A program made the translations under genes and the position numbers. From Oryzicola mucosus (GTDB lineage: Bacteria > Pseudomonadota > Alphaproteobacteria > Rhizobiales > Rhizobiaceae), in assembly GCF_014534685.1 (NCBI RefSeq), contig NZ_JACVVX010000006.1:62001-126000 (forward strand): a stretch of DNA of 64,000 bases, read 5' to 3'. This document shows positions 38,203-47,713 of the stretch, piece by piece (position 1 is the first letter of the stretch; each line of letters opens with the position of its first letter). The notes below the pieces were generated by a model. It had not been told where the DNA came from, searched no databases, and was given only the letters and a program-made list of their open reading frames with translations.

Positions 38203-40430
38203 ACGCGCGGGCCCTGCTTTTCGGCGCAAGCGCCCTCGCCCTCACGGCCAGCGGGATCTACGCCACCGGCAAAATTGGCGATTGGTCGTCGCTGTTGGCC
38301 GGCAATGGAGTCTTCGCAGCCCAGGCACAGACCGTCGCCCCGACGAATGAAAAGCCGAAAGTTGACGAAACCGCATTGCGCTATTTTGCCCGGCAAGGCG
38401 ACCAGAAGCGGCTCGACGCCGAAATCGCCCGTCTTCGCGCGCTGTATCCTGACTGGATCCCACCGGAAGACCCGCTTGCCCTGCCGCAACAAAGCGATCA
38501 GTCGCTCGATGCCATGTGGAAACTCTATTCCGAAGGCAAATTCGCCGAGGTCCGTAAGGCTATCGCTGAGCGCCAGACCGCTGATGCGACATGGCAGCCG
38601 CCGGCCGATCTCCTGGACCGCCTTGCCGTCGCCGAGGCGCGCGAGCAGATCATCAATGCCTCGACGATCAAGCAGTACGACACGGTGGTGCGCGTTGCTT
38701 CGACCAATCCGAGCTTGTTGACCTGCGGCGACATCGACGTGCTGTGGCGCGTGGCCGAGGCATTCGCCCAGTCGGACCGCAAGGACCGCGCAAAAGATGC
38801 TTATGGGTATATTCTGAGGAACTGCACCAACCCCGAAGAGCGGCTGGCGACCGTGCAGAAGGCTATGCCTCTGCTTCCGCGCAGTGACCTCAACACCTTG
38901 TTCGAGTTGGAGCGGAAAGCTCCGGACGGTACCGGCGAATTCGCTGTTTTGCGCGATGACCTCGCACGGCAAAGCGTCGCCGCAGCCGATGCCGATTCGG
39001 AACTCGTCATTCCGCAGTCCGATATCGATACTGTGACGCGGCTGGCGCGTGAGGAGAAGCTTGCCTCTGATGCGCTGGCGCTTGGCTGGTACTATGTCCG
39101 CCGCGATGAACCGCAACAGGCGGAAGAATGGTTCCGCGCGGCTCAGGCCGCTGAGGATAGCGCCACCGCCGCTCAAGGTCTGGCGCTTGCACTGATTGAC
39201 CAGAACCGTCCTTCAGAAGCAGAAGCCGTGCTTTATAAATGGCGCGATACGAATGACGATACCAAGGCCGTCTACATGGCCGCGGTTTCCAATCTTCTCG
39301 CCGTCGTCCCACCCGTACCGATCCGGTCGGAGGTGCTCAGCCGGATGGTGCCTGAGATCGTCAAGTCCAAGGATGCCGCAGCCGCCCAGCAGTTGGGCTG
39401 GTATGCCGACGGTTTCAACCAGTTCGAAACCGCCAGCCAATGGTTCGCAACTGCGTTGAGCTGGAAGTCCGACGACGAGCCGTCCGCCTATGGCTTGACG
39501 CTGATGCGCTGGAAGCTGGACAATCAGATTGGCGTCGCCGAGATGCAGCAGCAATGGGCGGGCCAATCGCAGCGCATCGCAAGGGTCGGACAGCCCGATC
39601 TGCAGCGGCCGGAGGGCCAGCGCGGTACTGTGCCGATGGCAACCTACGGTCCGGACCAGATCGTAGCCGCGACTCCCGGGCAGCCCTATACCCAACCCGC
39701 CTACACGCAGCCCGCACAAACCCAAGTTGCGCCGATGCAACCTGCGCAGCCCGCGCCGCGGGAAATCGTTCGCCAGGGGCAGCCCGCCGCGGGACCGGCA
39801 CCTGTTGCGCAAGCCCAGCCGCATGGACAGGTCATCGCTCCGGCGCAGCGCGTCGCGGCGTCCCAGCCGGTACAACGCGTCGCGGCAAGCCAGGCACCGG
39901 CACAACGCAATGCCGGCTGTTCCACCACGATCGATCCTTCCGTTTTATCCGCTCAGTCAGCCCTGAACCGCGGCTGGTGCCTGATGGAACTGAACCGCCC
40001 ATTGGAAGCAGCGGACTCCTTTCAAGTGGCCTTGCGCAGCTTGACCGGGCAGGCGCGCGAGGATGCCGCCTATGGCCAGAGCCTCGCCTATCTGCGGCTG
40101 GGCCTGTCGGACAAGGCAGCGGTCGCTGCAGCGAAGGCTCCGCAGCAAAAAGCGCGCAGCGTGGAGCTGAACACTGCCCTTCTCACCGCACAGGCTACCG
40201 GCGCGTTCGAGCAGGGCCGCTGGACCGAGACCATCATGGCGCTGGACCAGCGCGCGAAGATCGCGCCTGAACGCATGGATCTGATGGTGCTGCGCGGTTA
40301 TGCCTTCCTCAAACTGCGCCGCTTCAACGATGCCGAACGCATTTTCCGCGCCGCTGCGGGGACCGGTAATCGCGATGCGCAGCGCGGCCTGGCCGCAGTG
40401 AAGGACGCTCGCGAAGGCGGCGTGAATTGA
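38199..40430 (+). CDS. TPR protein of the cellulose operon
   Basis: Exported protein of 743 residues with a hydrophobic N-terminus (LLFGASALALTASGIYATG). It has an N-terminal TPR/solenoid region (to about 460), a Gln/Pro/Ala-rich linker (about 480-565, with many TQP, AQP and VAASQ units), and a second TPR block (570-743, e.g. LNRGWCLMELNRPLEAADSFQVALRSL). Unlike BcsC it has no C-terminal beta-barrel and no terminal aromatic signature, so it cannot by itself be the outer-membrane pore. It resembles the TPR component (called BcsK in some classifications) of type III operons as in Agrobacterium; that label is from memory. ATGA overlap with bcsZ. Confidence 0.8.
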   Translation: MNARALLFGASALALTASGIYATGKIGDWSSLLAGNGVFAAQAQTVAPTNEKPKVDETALRYFARQGDQKRLDAEIARLRALYPDWIPPEDPLALPQQSDQSLDAMWKLYSEGKFAEVRKAIAERQTADATWQPPADLLDRLAVAEAREQIINASTIKQYDTVVRVASTNPSLLTCGDIDVLWRVAEAFAQSDRKDRAKDAYGYILRNCTNPEERLATVQKAMPLLPRSDLNTLFELERKAPDGTGEFAVLRDDLARQSVAAADADSELVIPQSDIDTVTRLAREEKLASDALALGWYYVRRDEPQQAEEWFRAAQAAEDSATAAQGLALALIDQNRPSEAEAVLYKWRDTNDDTKAVYMAAVSNLLAVVPPVPIRSEVLSRMVPEIVKSKDAAAAQQLGWYADGFNQFETASQWFATALSWKSDDEPSAYGLTLMRWKLDNQIGVAEMQQQWAGQSQRIARVGQPDLQRPEGQRGTVPMATYGPDQIVAATPGQPYTQPAYTQPAQTQVAPMQPAQPAPREIVRQGQPAAGPAPVAQAQPHGQVIAPAQRVAASQPVQRVAASQAPAQRNAGCSTTIDPSVLSAQSALNRGWCLMELNRPLEAADSFQVALRSLTGQAREDAAYGQSLAYLRLGLSDKAAVAAAKAPQQKARSVELNTALLTAQATGAFEQGRWTETIMALDQRAKIAPERMDLMVLRGYAFLKLRRFNDAERIFRAAAGTGNRDAQRGLAAVKDAREGGVN

Positions 40431-40510
40431 TGAACCTTACCGAGAAATAGAAGCTAGAACAAATATTTATTCGAATTCCTTAACGGTCTGCTGTATTCGT
40501 AAGCCAACCC

Positions 40511-41662
40511 TTACTTATTCAGCCAGAATTCCATCCGATCGAGCGCTTCGACCATATCCTGATGACTGCCGGCGTAAGAAAATCGCATGGTGCGGTGGCC
40601 CTGCAAAGTGTCGAAATCGCGCCCCGGCGTTGCAGCGACATGCGCCTCCGCAAGCATCTTCTTGGCAAAAGCCATGCTGTCAGTGGTCAGGCGGGAAACA
40701 TCGCAAAAGGCATAGAACGCGCCATCCATCGGGGCGGCCAGCGAAAAACCCAGCTCCGGCAGGCGTTTCATCAAAAGCTCGCGATTCCAAGCATAGCGCG
40801 CTTTCACCACTTCCAGTTCTTCCGTGGCGTTGAAAGCTTCGACGGCCGCGGCCTGCGAAATCTCGGGCGCTGAGATGTACAGGCTTTGTGCGATACGCTC
40901 GATGGGGCGGATCAGCCCTTCCGGCACAACCATCCAGCCGATCCGCCAACCGGTCATACAGTAGTATTTCGAAAACGAATTGATCACAGTGACGTCGGGA
41001 TCGAAAGCGAGGGCCGTGTGGTCCGGGCTGTCGTATGCCAGGCGATGATAGATCTCGTCGGAAATCACCGCGATGCCAAGCCGGCGCGCTTCTTCGATCA
41101 GTTCACGCAGTTCGCTTTCAGGCACCACGGCGCCGGTCGGATTGGCCGGGCTGGCAAACAGCACGCCTTTCAGCGGCCTTTCCGCATGGGCGGCGCGAAG
41201 GTGGGCGGCATGCAGATATGCTTCGCCCTCCAGTTCGATCTCCACGACATCGAGCCCAAGCGCACCCATGATGTTGCGGTAGGCCGGATAGCCAGGCGAG
41301 GCTATGGCGACCCTGTCGCCGGCATCGAACAGTGCGAGAAAAGCCAGATTGAACGCCGCCGAGGAGCCCGTCGTCACCACGATCCTGGCAGGCTGCACAT
41401 CGACACCGTAATGGTCGGCGTAGTGCCGTGAGATAGCCTCGCGCAGATCCATTCGCCCCAGCGCGTCGGTATAGCCGATGCTGCCCGAATCGATGACAGC
41501 TCGCGCCGCTTCCATCACACGTTTCGGCGCCGGGTCGGAAGGCTGCCCAACGGCCATGGAGATCACCGAAATGCCCCGCGCCCGCAGCCGGTTGGCCTCT
41601 GCGAGCACGTCCATGGCGTGAAACGGTTCGACCGCGCTGCGCTTTGAAACTGATAGGACCAT
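40511..41662 (-). CDS. Class I/II pyridoxal-phosphate aminotransferase
   Basis: Fold-type I PLP enzyme of 383 residues. The PLP-binding lysine lies in NSFSKYYCMTGWRIGW. Other conserved sites are TTGSSAAFNLAFLALFDAGD, FASPANPTGAVVPE and AVISDEIYHRL. The C-terminal Arg that binds the substrate carboxylate is in TMRFSYAGS. It resembles aspartate/aromatic-type aminotransferases, but the amino-acid substrate cannot be set. It is convergent with the cellulose operon and divergent from the M48 protease gene, with about 70 bp between the two starts. Confidence 0.9.
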   Translation of the reverse strand: MVLSVSKRSAVEPFHAMDVLAEANRLRARGISVISMAVGQPSDPAPKRVMEAARAVIDSGSIGYTDALGRMDLREAISRHYADHYGVDVQPARIVVTTGSSAAFNLAFLALFDAGDRVAIASPGYPAYRNIMGALGLDVVEIELEGEAYLHAAHLRAAHAERPLKGVLFASPANPTGAVVPESELRELIEEARRLGIAVISDEIYHRLAYDSPDHTALAFDPDVTVINSFSKYYCMTGWRIGWMVVPEGLIRPIERIAQSLYISAPEISQAAAVEAFNATEELEVVKARYAWNRELLMKRLPELGFSLAAPMDGAFYAFCDVSRLTTDSMAFAKKMLAEAHVAATPGRDFDTLQGHRTMRFSYAGSHQDMVEALDRMEFWLNK

Positions 41663-41735
41663 TCTGCTAGCTTCCAGTATATCTTGAGGCGACAGCGCCG
41701 CACAAATGCCCGATTGATATGGGGATCACAAGTTC

Positions 41736-43193
41736 ATGAGTTCTTCGCGTTCATCTTTTCAGGGCACTATCGGTCGTTTACGACTTTGCAGCATCATGGA
41801 AAAATCTCGCCTCCCTTCATCCATATTGTCGCGCGCCGCACGTTTTGCCGGCATCGCCGCGCTCGCGGCGACGATGGCTGTCGGCTCGACCCTTTCGGCC
41901 ATGGCGCAGCGCGTGCCGGTCGTCCGCGATGCTGAGATCGAGGCACTTGTCCGCGAATATGCCGCGCCGATTCTCGGGGCTGCCGGACTGGGGCGTTCGA
42001 AGGTCGATATCGTCCTGGTCAACGACCGTGCCTTCAATGCCTTCGTGGCCGGACGGCGCATCTTCATCAACACCGGCGCCTTGATGACGGCGGAAACGCC
42101 CAACGAGATCATCGGCGTCATCGCCCATGAGGCCGGCCATATCGCCGGCGGCCACCAAGAGCGGCTGCGCGACCAACTGGCACGCGCACAGACAATGGCC
42201 ATCGTCGCCGCCCTGCTTGGTGCAGGCGCCTTGGCAGCGGGTGCTGCCACGGACAGCAGCGGCCTCGGCCAGGCGGGGGCGGGAATCATCGCCGGCGGCA
42301 GCGAAATGGCCCGCCGCAGTCTGATGGGCTATCAGCGTAGTGAAGAAACCACCGCTGATCGGTCCGCTGCGACCTATCTCAACGCCACAAAGCAATCCGC
42401 ACAGGGCATGCTGACCACCTTCAAGCGCTTCCAGAGCGCTCTTTCCCTCGCCGGCACGCGGGTCGATCCTTATCAGATCAGCCATCCGATGCCTCGCGAA
42501 CGCATTGCCAATCTCGAGACAGTGGCGAAACAGAGCCCCTATTTCGGCCAGAAGGATTCGCCTGCGCTGCAGGAACGCCACAACATGATCCGGGTGAAGA
42601 TCGCTGCCTACACCCAGGGCCAGTCTGACGCCTCGCGGCTGATGCAGAAGTTTCCCGGCACGCTCGCCGCGCGTTATGGCGACGCGCAGGTGACTTATCT
42701 CTACGGCAACCTCGCTTCCGCGCTGCAGAAGGCGGATGCGTTGGTCAAAGCCAACCCGAGCAATCCGTATTTCCATGAGTTGCGCGGTGACATTTTGATG
42801 AAAGCGAACCGCGCGCCGCAGGCAGTCGAGGCCTATTCCAACGCGGTTCGCTACGACAAGGCGAATTCCGGCATCCTGCCAATCCAGCTTGGCCAGGCTT
42901 ATCTTGCCATGGGGTCGAAGGACTCTCTCGAAAAAGCCGTCGCGCAAATCCGCAAGGGCCTCGACCGCGACCGCGAGAACCCCAGCGGCTATCGCTACCT
43001 CGCACAGGCCTACGGCCAGCTCGGCCAGATTCCCGACGCGGAATTGGCAACCGCAGATGGCTATTATTATGCCGGCGCCTATAACGACGCCAAGATTTTC
43101 GCCATGCGAGCGCAGCAGAAACTGAAGCCGGGGTCACCCGGCTGGGTGCGTGCGCAGGACATCATCAACTACAAGGCGCCGCGAAAGAAATAA
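41736..43193 (+). CDS. M48 family metalloprotease with TPR domain (BepA-like)
   Basis: Exported zinc protease of 485 residues. The signal peptide begins after a polar leader, and cleavage is likely near AMAQ (residue 58). The zinc motif is HEAGH (131-135), with a third ligand in SEETTADRSA. The C-terminal half is a TPR solenoid (NPYFHELRGDILMKANRAPQAVEAYSNAV and following). BepA-type proteins degrade or assist misassembled outer-membrane proteins such as LptD; that role is inferred. A second start (ATG at 41796) would give a shorter leader. dsbA follows on the same strand after 53 bp. Confidence 0.9.
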   Translation: MSSSRSSFQGTIGRLRLCSIMEKSRLPSSILSRAARFAGIAALAATMAVGSTLSAMAQRVPVVRDAEIEALVREYAAPILGAAGLGRSKVDIVLVNDRAFNAFVAGRRIFINTGALMTAETPNEIIGVIAHEAGHIAGGHQERLRDQLARAQTMAIVAALLGAGALAAGAATDSSGLGQAGAGIIAGGSEMARRSLMGYQRSEETTADRSAATYLNATKQSAQGMLTTFKRFQSALSLAGTRVDPYQISHPMPRERIANLETVAKQSPYFGQKDSPALQERHNMIRVKIAAYTQGQSDASRLMQKFPGTLAARYGDAQVTYLYGNLASALQKADALVKANPSNPYFHELRGDILMKANRAPQAVEAYSNAVRYDKANSGILPIQLGQAYLAMGSKDSLEKAVAQIRKGLDRDRENPSGYRYLAQAYGQLGQIPDAELATADGYYYAGAYNDAKIFAMRAQQKLKPGSPGWVRAQDIINYKAPRKK

Positions 43194-43246
43194 GTTCTTA
43201 AGCGAAAGACCGCCACAAGGCTTAAAAAGCTGGAGAGTACCGAATC

Positions 43247-44062
43247 ATGGGCAAGGCAATTCTTCTCGGCACGACCGGCATGGCGGTGGCTTTGGCCATG
43301 CTTGCCTTCGGCTATGCTGCAGGCAGGCCTGATGCTGCGGCCGGGGACACGCCAGCCACGGCGCAGGCGGCTTCCGCACAGGCCGGCGACAAGACTGAGA
43401 TCGAAGCCATCGTTCGCGATTATCTCGTCAAAAACCCCGAAATCCTGATGGAGATGCAAACCGCGCTCGAACAGAAGCAGGGCGAGGCGCAGCGGCTCGC
43501 CCACCTCGACACGATCAAGTCCAGCAAAGCCGAGATTTTCAACGCCGATTATGACGGCGTGGTCGGCAACCCCAATGGCAAGGTCACCATCGTCGAGTTC
43601 TATGACTACAATTGCGGCTACTGCAAACGGGCTCAACAGGACATGCTGGCACTGACAGCCTCCGATCCCGAACTGCGCTTCGTGTTGAAGGAATTCCCGA
43701 TTTTGGGGCCGGATTCACAGAAAGCGCATGTGGTTTCCATGGCGTTCCGCCGGCTGATGCCCGAGAAATATGGCGAGTTCCACAACCAGTTGCTCGGCAG
43801 CGAAAGCGGCGCTGGCGAAGCCGCTGCGATCAACCTCGCCGTCTCATTGGGTGCGGATGAGGCCGCGCTGCGGTCCGAAATGCAGAACCCTGCTATCATG
43901 GCGGCGTTCAGCAAGACCTATGAGCTTGCCACCCGCCTCAACATCACGGGCACGCCTTCCTATGTGGTCGGCAACGAGGTGGTGTTTGGTGCGCTCGGGC
44001 AGGAAGTCCTGGCCGAGAAAATCGCCGACGCCCGCGACTGCCTCGCGGACAAGACCTGCTGA
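43247..44062 (+). CDS. DsbA-family thiol:disulfide oxidoreductase
   Basis: Periplasmic thioredoxin-fold protein of 271 residues with an N-terminal hydrophobic anchor or signal. An Ala-rich linker and a helical N-terminal extension (EIEAIVRDYLVKNPEILMEMQTAL, as in ScsC/Com1 proteins) precede the DsbA domain. The active site is CGYC (123-126) in EFYDYNCGYC, and the cis-Pro loop is TGTPSYVVG. An extra Cys pair at the end (DCLADKTC) may form a structural disulfide. It probably oxidises or isomerises disulfides of envelope proteins. The ATG follows GGAGAG. Confidence 0.92.
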   Translation: MGKAILLGTTGMAVALAMLAFGYAAGRPDAAAGDTPATAQAASAQAGDKTEIEAIVRDYLVKNPEILMEMQTALEQKQGEAQRLAHLDTIKSSKAEIFNADYDGVVGNPNGKVTIVEFYDYNCGYCKRAQQDMLALTASDPELRFVLKEFPILGPDSQKAHVVSMAFRRLMPEKYGEFHNQLLGSESGAGEAAAINLAVSLGADEAALRSEMQNPAIMAAFSKTYELATRLNITGTPSYVVGNEVVFGALGQEVLAEKIADARDCLADKTC

Positions 44063-44078
44063 AATTAGCTGCATACCG

Positions 44079-44116
44079 GCGATGTCCACAAAAGCGCCTT
44101 GCTTTGTGGACATCGC
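44079..44116. repeat. Perfect 14-bp inverted repeat downstream of the DsbA-family gene
   Basis: GCGATGTCCACAAA pairs with TTTGTGGACATCGC around a 10-base loop, 16 bp after the DsbA-family stop codon and 94 bp before aroQ. No T-run follows on either strand. It may act as a transcript 3'-end hairpin or attenuator. Confidence 0.5.
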
Positions 44117-44210
44117 AACTTGGCTCTTGTGCTCTTTTCGTGGCGGACTAAGCCCTTTATAGAAGGTTCGCCGCGCCGGACGAAGTTCGACGCGGAGGAA
44201 GGTGTATCGA

Positions 44211-44645
44211 TTGAAAACCATCTACGTCCTGAACGGTCCCAACCTGAACATGCTTGGCAAGCGTGAGCCCGGCATCTATGGCGCCAAGACCCTGGCCCAT
44301 ATCGGCGAGGACTGCGCGGCTGCGGCGACCGAACTGGGGCTGGCGACAGACTTTCGCCAATCCAACTATGAAGGCGACCTGGTTTCCTGGATTCACGAGG
44401 CGAGTGAAAAAGCCGCCGGCATCGTGCTCAATGCAGGAGCCTACACGCATACGTCGATCGCTCTTCAGGATGCGATCCGCGCCGTGGCACCCCTTCCGGT
44501 GGTCGAGGTGCATCTTTCGAACATCCATGCCCGCGAGGAATTTCGCCACAAAACGATGATCGGTCCGGTCGCCGTTGGCATGATCTGCGGATTTGGACCT
44601 CTGGGATACAAGCTGGCGCTTGAAGCGCTGGCCGCCCGGCTGTGA
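44211..44645 (+). CDS. aroQ: Type II 3-dehydroquinate dehydratase
   Basis: Protein of 144 residues in the shikimate pathway that dehydrates 3-dehydroquinate. The signature [19 protein letters not shown] includes the catalytic Tyr, and the active-site His lies in [20 protein letters not shown] start is favoured because GGAGGAAGG sits 9 bases upstream and it gives the family N-terminus [14 protein letters not shown] three codons earlier abuts the Shine-Dalgarno. accB follows on the same strand after 28 bp. Confidence 0.95.
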   Translation: MKTIYVLNGPNLNMLGKREPGIYGAKTLAHIGEDCAAAATELGLATDFRQSNYEGDLVSWIHEASEKAAGIVLNAGAYTHTSIALQDAIRAVAPLPVVEVHLSNIHAREEFRHKTMIGPVAVGMICGFGPLGYKLALEALAARL

Positions 44646-44673
44646 CCGGAAACAGGAACAAAGAAGGCAAGAT

Positions 44674-45150
44674 ATGACGACCAAAAAAGCTGGAGCCGTC
44701 GATCACCAGATGATCCGCGACCTCGCGGACATCCTGAACGACACCAACCTCACCGAGATCGAGGTCGAGCTTGGCGATCTCAAGGTCCGGGTCGCGCGGC
44801 ACGCGCCGGCGATCCACGCCGTCGCGGCTCCGCAGTATCAGCCGGCGGCGCCAGCCCCGGTGGCTGCGCCTGCCGCCGCTGCGGCCCATACGGCACCTGT
44901 GACGGCCGATCCTTCCAAGAACGCGGTGCTGTCGCCGATGGTCGGTACGCTCTACCTAGCCCCCTCGCCCGACGCGCGCCCGTTCATTGAGGTCGGCTCC
45001 AAGGTTCGCGAGGGCCAGACGCTCGTCATCGTCGAAGCGATGAAGACGATGAACCAGATCCCGTCGCCACGCGCCGGCACCGTCACCGCGATCCTCGTCG
45101 AAGACGCCCAGCCCGTCGAATACGGCATGCCGCTCGTCGTCGTCGAGTAA
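44674..45150 (+). CDS. accB: Biotin carboxyl carrier protein of acetyl-CoA carboxylase
   Basis: BCCP of 158 residues. A helical N-terminal part ([30 protein letters not shown]) and a flexible Ala/Pro linker precede the biotinyl domain, with the biotin-accepting Lys124 in [10 protein letters not shown]. The ATG behind AGAAGGCAAG gives MTTKKAGAV. The longer frame overlapping aroQ is not used. It lies directly upstream of accC, as in most bacteria, and the two subunits work in malonyl-CoA synthesis. Confidence 0.96.
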   Translation: MTTKKAGAVDHQMIRDLADILNDTNLTEIEVELGDLKVRVARHAPAIHAVAAPQYQPAAPAPVAAPAAAAAHTAPVTADPSKNAVLSPMVGTLYLAPSPDARPFIEVGSKVREGQTLVIVEAMKTMNQIPSPRAGTVTAILVEDAQPVEYGMPLVVVE

Positions 45151-45165
45151 ATGGAAAGCCGCGCA

Positions 45166-46521
45166 ATGTTCCAGAAGATCCTGATCGCCAATCGCGGGGA
45201 AATCGCCCTCAGAGTCCTGCGCGCGGCCAAGGAGCTCGGCATCAAGACTGTCGTGGTCCATTCGACCGCCGACGCGGACGCCATGCATGTGCGGCTGGCC
45301 GACGAAAGCGTCTGCATCGGGCCGCCACCTGTGCGCGACAGTTACCTCAACATCCACCAGATCGTCGCGGCTTGCGAGATCACCGGTGCGGATGCCGTGC
45401 ATCCCGGCTACGGCTTCCTGTCGGAGAACGCCAAGTTCGCCGACATCCTTGCGGCTCACAACATCACCTTCATCGGCCCCTCCGGCGACCATATCCGTAT
45501 CATGGGTGACAAGATCGAAGCCAAGCGCACCGCTAAGCGCCTCGGCATCCCGGTCGTGCCCGGCTCGGATGGTGCGGTCAGCGATCCGGTGGAAGCGCGC
45601 CGCATTGCAGGTGAAATCGGCTACCCCGTCATCATCAAGGCATCGGCCGGCGGTGGCGGGCGAGGCATGAAGGTGGCGCGGACGGAGGAAGACCTTATCG
45701 AGGCGCTGCAGACCGCGAGTACGGAAGCCGGTGCTGCCTTCGGCAATGACGAGGTCTATATCGAGAAATATCTCGAAAAGCCGCGACATATCGAAGTCCA
45801 GGTGTTTGGCGACGGCTTCGGCAACGCGATCCATCTCGGCGAGCGTGATTGCTCGTTGCAGCGCCGCCACCAGAAAGTTTGGGAAGAGGCCTTTTCGCCC
45901 GCTCTCAATGCGGAGGAGCGCGCGCGCATCGGCGCGACCTGCTCCAAGGCGATTGCTGACCTCGGTTATTCCGGCGCGGGAACCATCGAGTTCCTCTATG
46001 AGAATGGCGAATTCTATTTCATCGAGATGAACACCCGACTGCAGGTGGAGCATCCGGTCACCGAAGCGATCACCGGCATCGATCTCGTCCACGAGCAGAT
46101 TCGTGTCGCTTCGGGCGGCGGTTTGTCAGTTCGCCAGGAGGATGTGCGCTTCCATGGCCATGCCATCGAATGCCGAATCAATGCCGAAGACCCGCGCACG
46201 TTCGCGCCGTCTCCCGGCACGATAACGCATTTCCACACGCCGGGCGGCCTGGGAGTTCGTGTCGATTCGGGCGTCTATTCCGGCTATAAGATTCCGCCTT
46301 ATTACGACAGCCTGATCGGCAAGCTGATTGTGCATGGACGCAACCGCGTCGAATGCATGATGCGGCTGCGGCGCGCATTGGACGAGTTTGTCGTCGACGG
46401 CATCAACACCACGCTGCCGCTCTTCCGCGATCTCATCAACAATCCTGACATCGCCAATGGCGACTACGACATTCACTGGCTGGAAAAATACCTGGCCAAG
46501 GGTGTCGAGGAACAGCACTAA
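45166..46521 (+). CDS. accC: Biotin carboxylase subunit of acetyl-CoA carboxylase
   Basis: ATP-grasp enzyme of 451 residues that carboxylates the biotin on AccB. The N-terminus is [21 protein letters not shown], the glycine-rich ATP loop is [14 protein letters not shown], the biotin/bicarbonate site is [20 protein letters not shown], and the catalytic region [16 protein letters not shown] is intact. An ATG five codons upstream (45151) immediately after the accB stop is also in frame. The chosen ATG has GGAAAG at suitable spacing and matches the family start. Confidence 0.97.
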   Translation: MFQKILIANRGEIALRVLRAAKELGIKTVVVHSTADADAMHVRLADESVCIGPPPVRDSYLNIHQIVAACEITGADAVHPGYGFLSENAKFADILAAHNITFIGPSGDHIRIMGDKIEAKRTAKRLGIPVVPGSDGAVSDPVEARRIAGEIGYPVIIKASAGGGGRGMKVARTEEDLIEALQTASTEAGAAFGNDEVYIEKYLEKPRHIEVQVFGDGFGNAIHLGERDCSLQRRHQKVWEEAFSPALNAEERARIGATCSKAIADLGYSGAGTIEFLYENGEFYFIEMNTRLQVEHPVTEAITGIDLVHEQIRVASGGGLSVRQEDVRFHGHAIECRINAEDPRTFAPSPGTITHFHTPGGLGVRVDSGVYSGYKIPPYYDSLIGKLIVHGRNRVECMMRLRRALDEFVVDGINTTLPLFRDLINNPDIANGDYDIHWLEKYLAKGVEEQH

Positions 46522-46551
46522 CGGACACCGAAGGGACGGACACGTCAGCGC

Positions 46552-47169
46552 ATGAGCCGTCCCTTCGCTCCCGGCTACCGCATTCCGGTCGACCTGCTGC
46601 TCAAGGCTTATGCCTCCGGCGTCTTTCCCATGGCCGAGAGCGCGGACGACCCAGAGGTCTTCTGGGTACGGCCTGAAAGCCGCGGCATCATCCCGCTCGA
46701 CGATTTCCACGTGCCGCGCAGCCTGCGCAAGACGATCCGTCAGGGGCATTTCGAGGTTCGCATCAACTCCGACTTCGAAGGGACCATCGACGGCTGCGCG
46801 GAAAGCCGCGAGGAACGCGAGAGCACCTGGATCAACGCACCCATCCGGGAGGCGTATATCGCGCTGCACAGGCACGGCAACTGCCACTCGGTCGAAGCGT
46901 GGCGCGACGGCCGGCTAGTCGGCGGCCTGTACGGAGTCTCGTTGGGAAGGGTCTTCTTCGGCGAAAGCATGTTTTCGCGGGAGACGGACGCATCCAAAGT
47001 GTGCCTCGTGCGTCTGGTCGACAGGCTCAACGAGCGGGGTTTTACACTGCTGGACACGCAGTTCACGACAGAGCATCTGATCCGCTTCGGCGCAATCGAC
47101 GTGCCGCGCGCCAAATATGAGAAGTTGCTGGCGGAAGCCCTGAAGGGCGAAGCGCGCTTCGACCCCTGA
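46552..47169 (+). CDS. aat: Leucyl/phenylalanyl-tRNA-protein transferase
   Basis: N-end rule enzyme of 205 residues that adds Leu or Phe to proteins with N-terminal Arg or Lys. Family blocks are [64 protein letters not shown] and [21 protein letters not shown]. It follows accC by 30 bp on the same strand and converges with the DUF2155 gene, only 6 bp between stops. Confidence 0.96.
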   Translation: MSRPFAPGYRIPVDLLLKAYASGVFPMAESADDPEVFWVRPESRGIIPLDDFHVPRSLRKTIRQGHFEVRINSDFEGTIDGCAESREERESTWINAPIREAYIALHRHGNCHSVEAWRDGRLVGGLYGVSLGRVFFGESMFSRETDASKVCLVRLVDRLNERGFTLLDTQFTTEHLIRFGAIDVPRAKYEKLLAEALKGEARFDP

Positions 47170-47175
47170 AACGCG

Positions 47176-47607
47176 TCAGTTGCTCTTGGCTTCGGGAGCC
47201 GGAACGTCGGACTTTTGCTTGCAGGCCTTCAGCCACACGTCATAAACGGCATGCTCGACCGCATTGAGGCCAGGACTTTCGGCAAACATCCAACCGGTGA
47301 AGATGCGGCGGATCTTGCGGTCCAGCGTGATCTCGTCAACCTCGACGAACGAGTCTGTCTTCGGCTCTTCCGTATCGGGCCGCGAGTAGCAGACCTTCGG
47401 CGTCACCTGCAGGGCGCCGAACTGCACCGTCTCATCGATATAGACGTCAAAGGTGGTGATGCGGCCGGTGATCTTGTCGATGCCGGCAAATTCGGCGACG
47501 GGATTGCTGATGCGCTCGGCATGTGCCGCCGAAAGCCCGGCGAACAGCGCGAAGCCGGCGAGTATGGCCCTGCCCTTGACCGCGCGAGTGCATGCTAAAT
47601 TCTTCAT
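47176..47607 (-). CDS. DUF2155 domain-containing exported protein
   Basis: Protein of 143 residues with a signal peptide cleaved near AHA. The DUF2155 core has AEFAGIDKITGRITTFDVYIDETVQFGALQVTPKVCYSRP, continuing to FTGWMFAESPGLNAVEHAVYDVWLKAC. Two conserved Cys may form a disulfide. Function is unknown. The gene lies in the aat-DUF2155-NDUFA12 cluster typical of rhizobia. Confidence 0.88.
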   Translation of the reverse strand: MKNLACTRAVKGRAILAGFALFAGLSAAHAERISNPVAEFAGIDKITGRITTFDVYIDETVQFGALQVTPKVCYSRPDTEEPKTDSFVEVDEITLDRKIRRIFTGWMFAESPGLNAVEHAVYDVWLKACKQKSDVPAPEAKSN

Positions 47608-47713
47608 CCGAAAACCACCGCCATTGCGACATCGCCTCTTCCGGCGAAAAGGCTACAGGGTGCCTCGCGCCGAACGAAAGCGCTAACCGGCAAATGTGGC
47701 GACAAAAGACCGT

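Noticed and set aside
38199-40430. Identification of the TPR gene as bcsC
   Set aside because: The protein is far shorter than BcsC and has no C-terminal beta-barrel or terminal aromatic signature.
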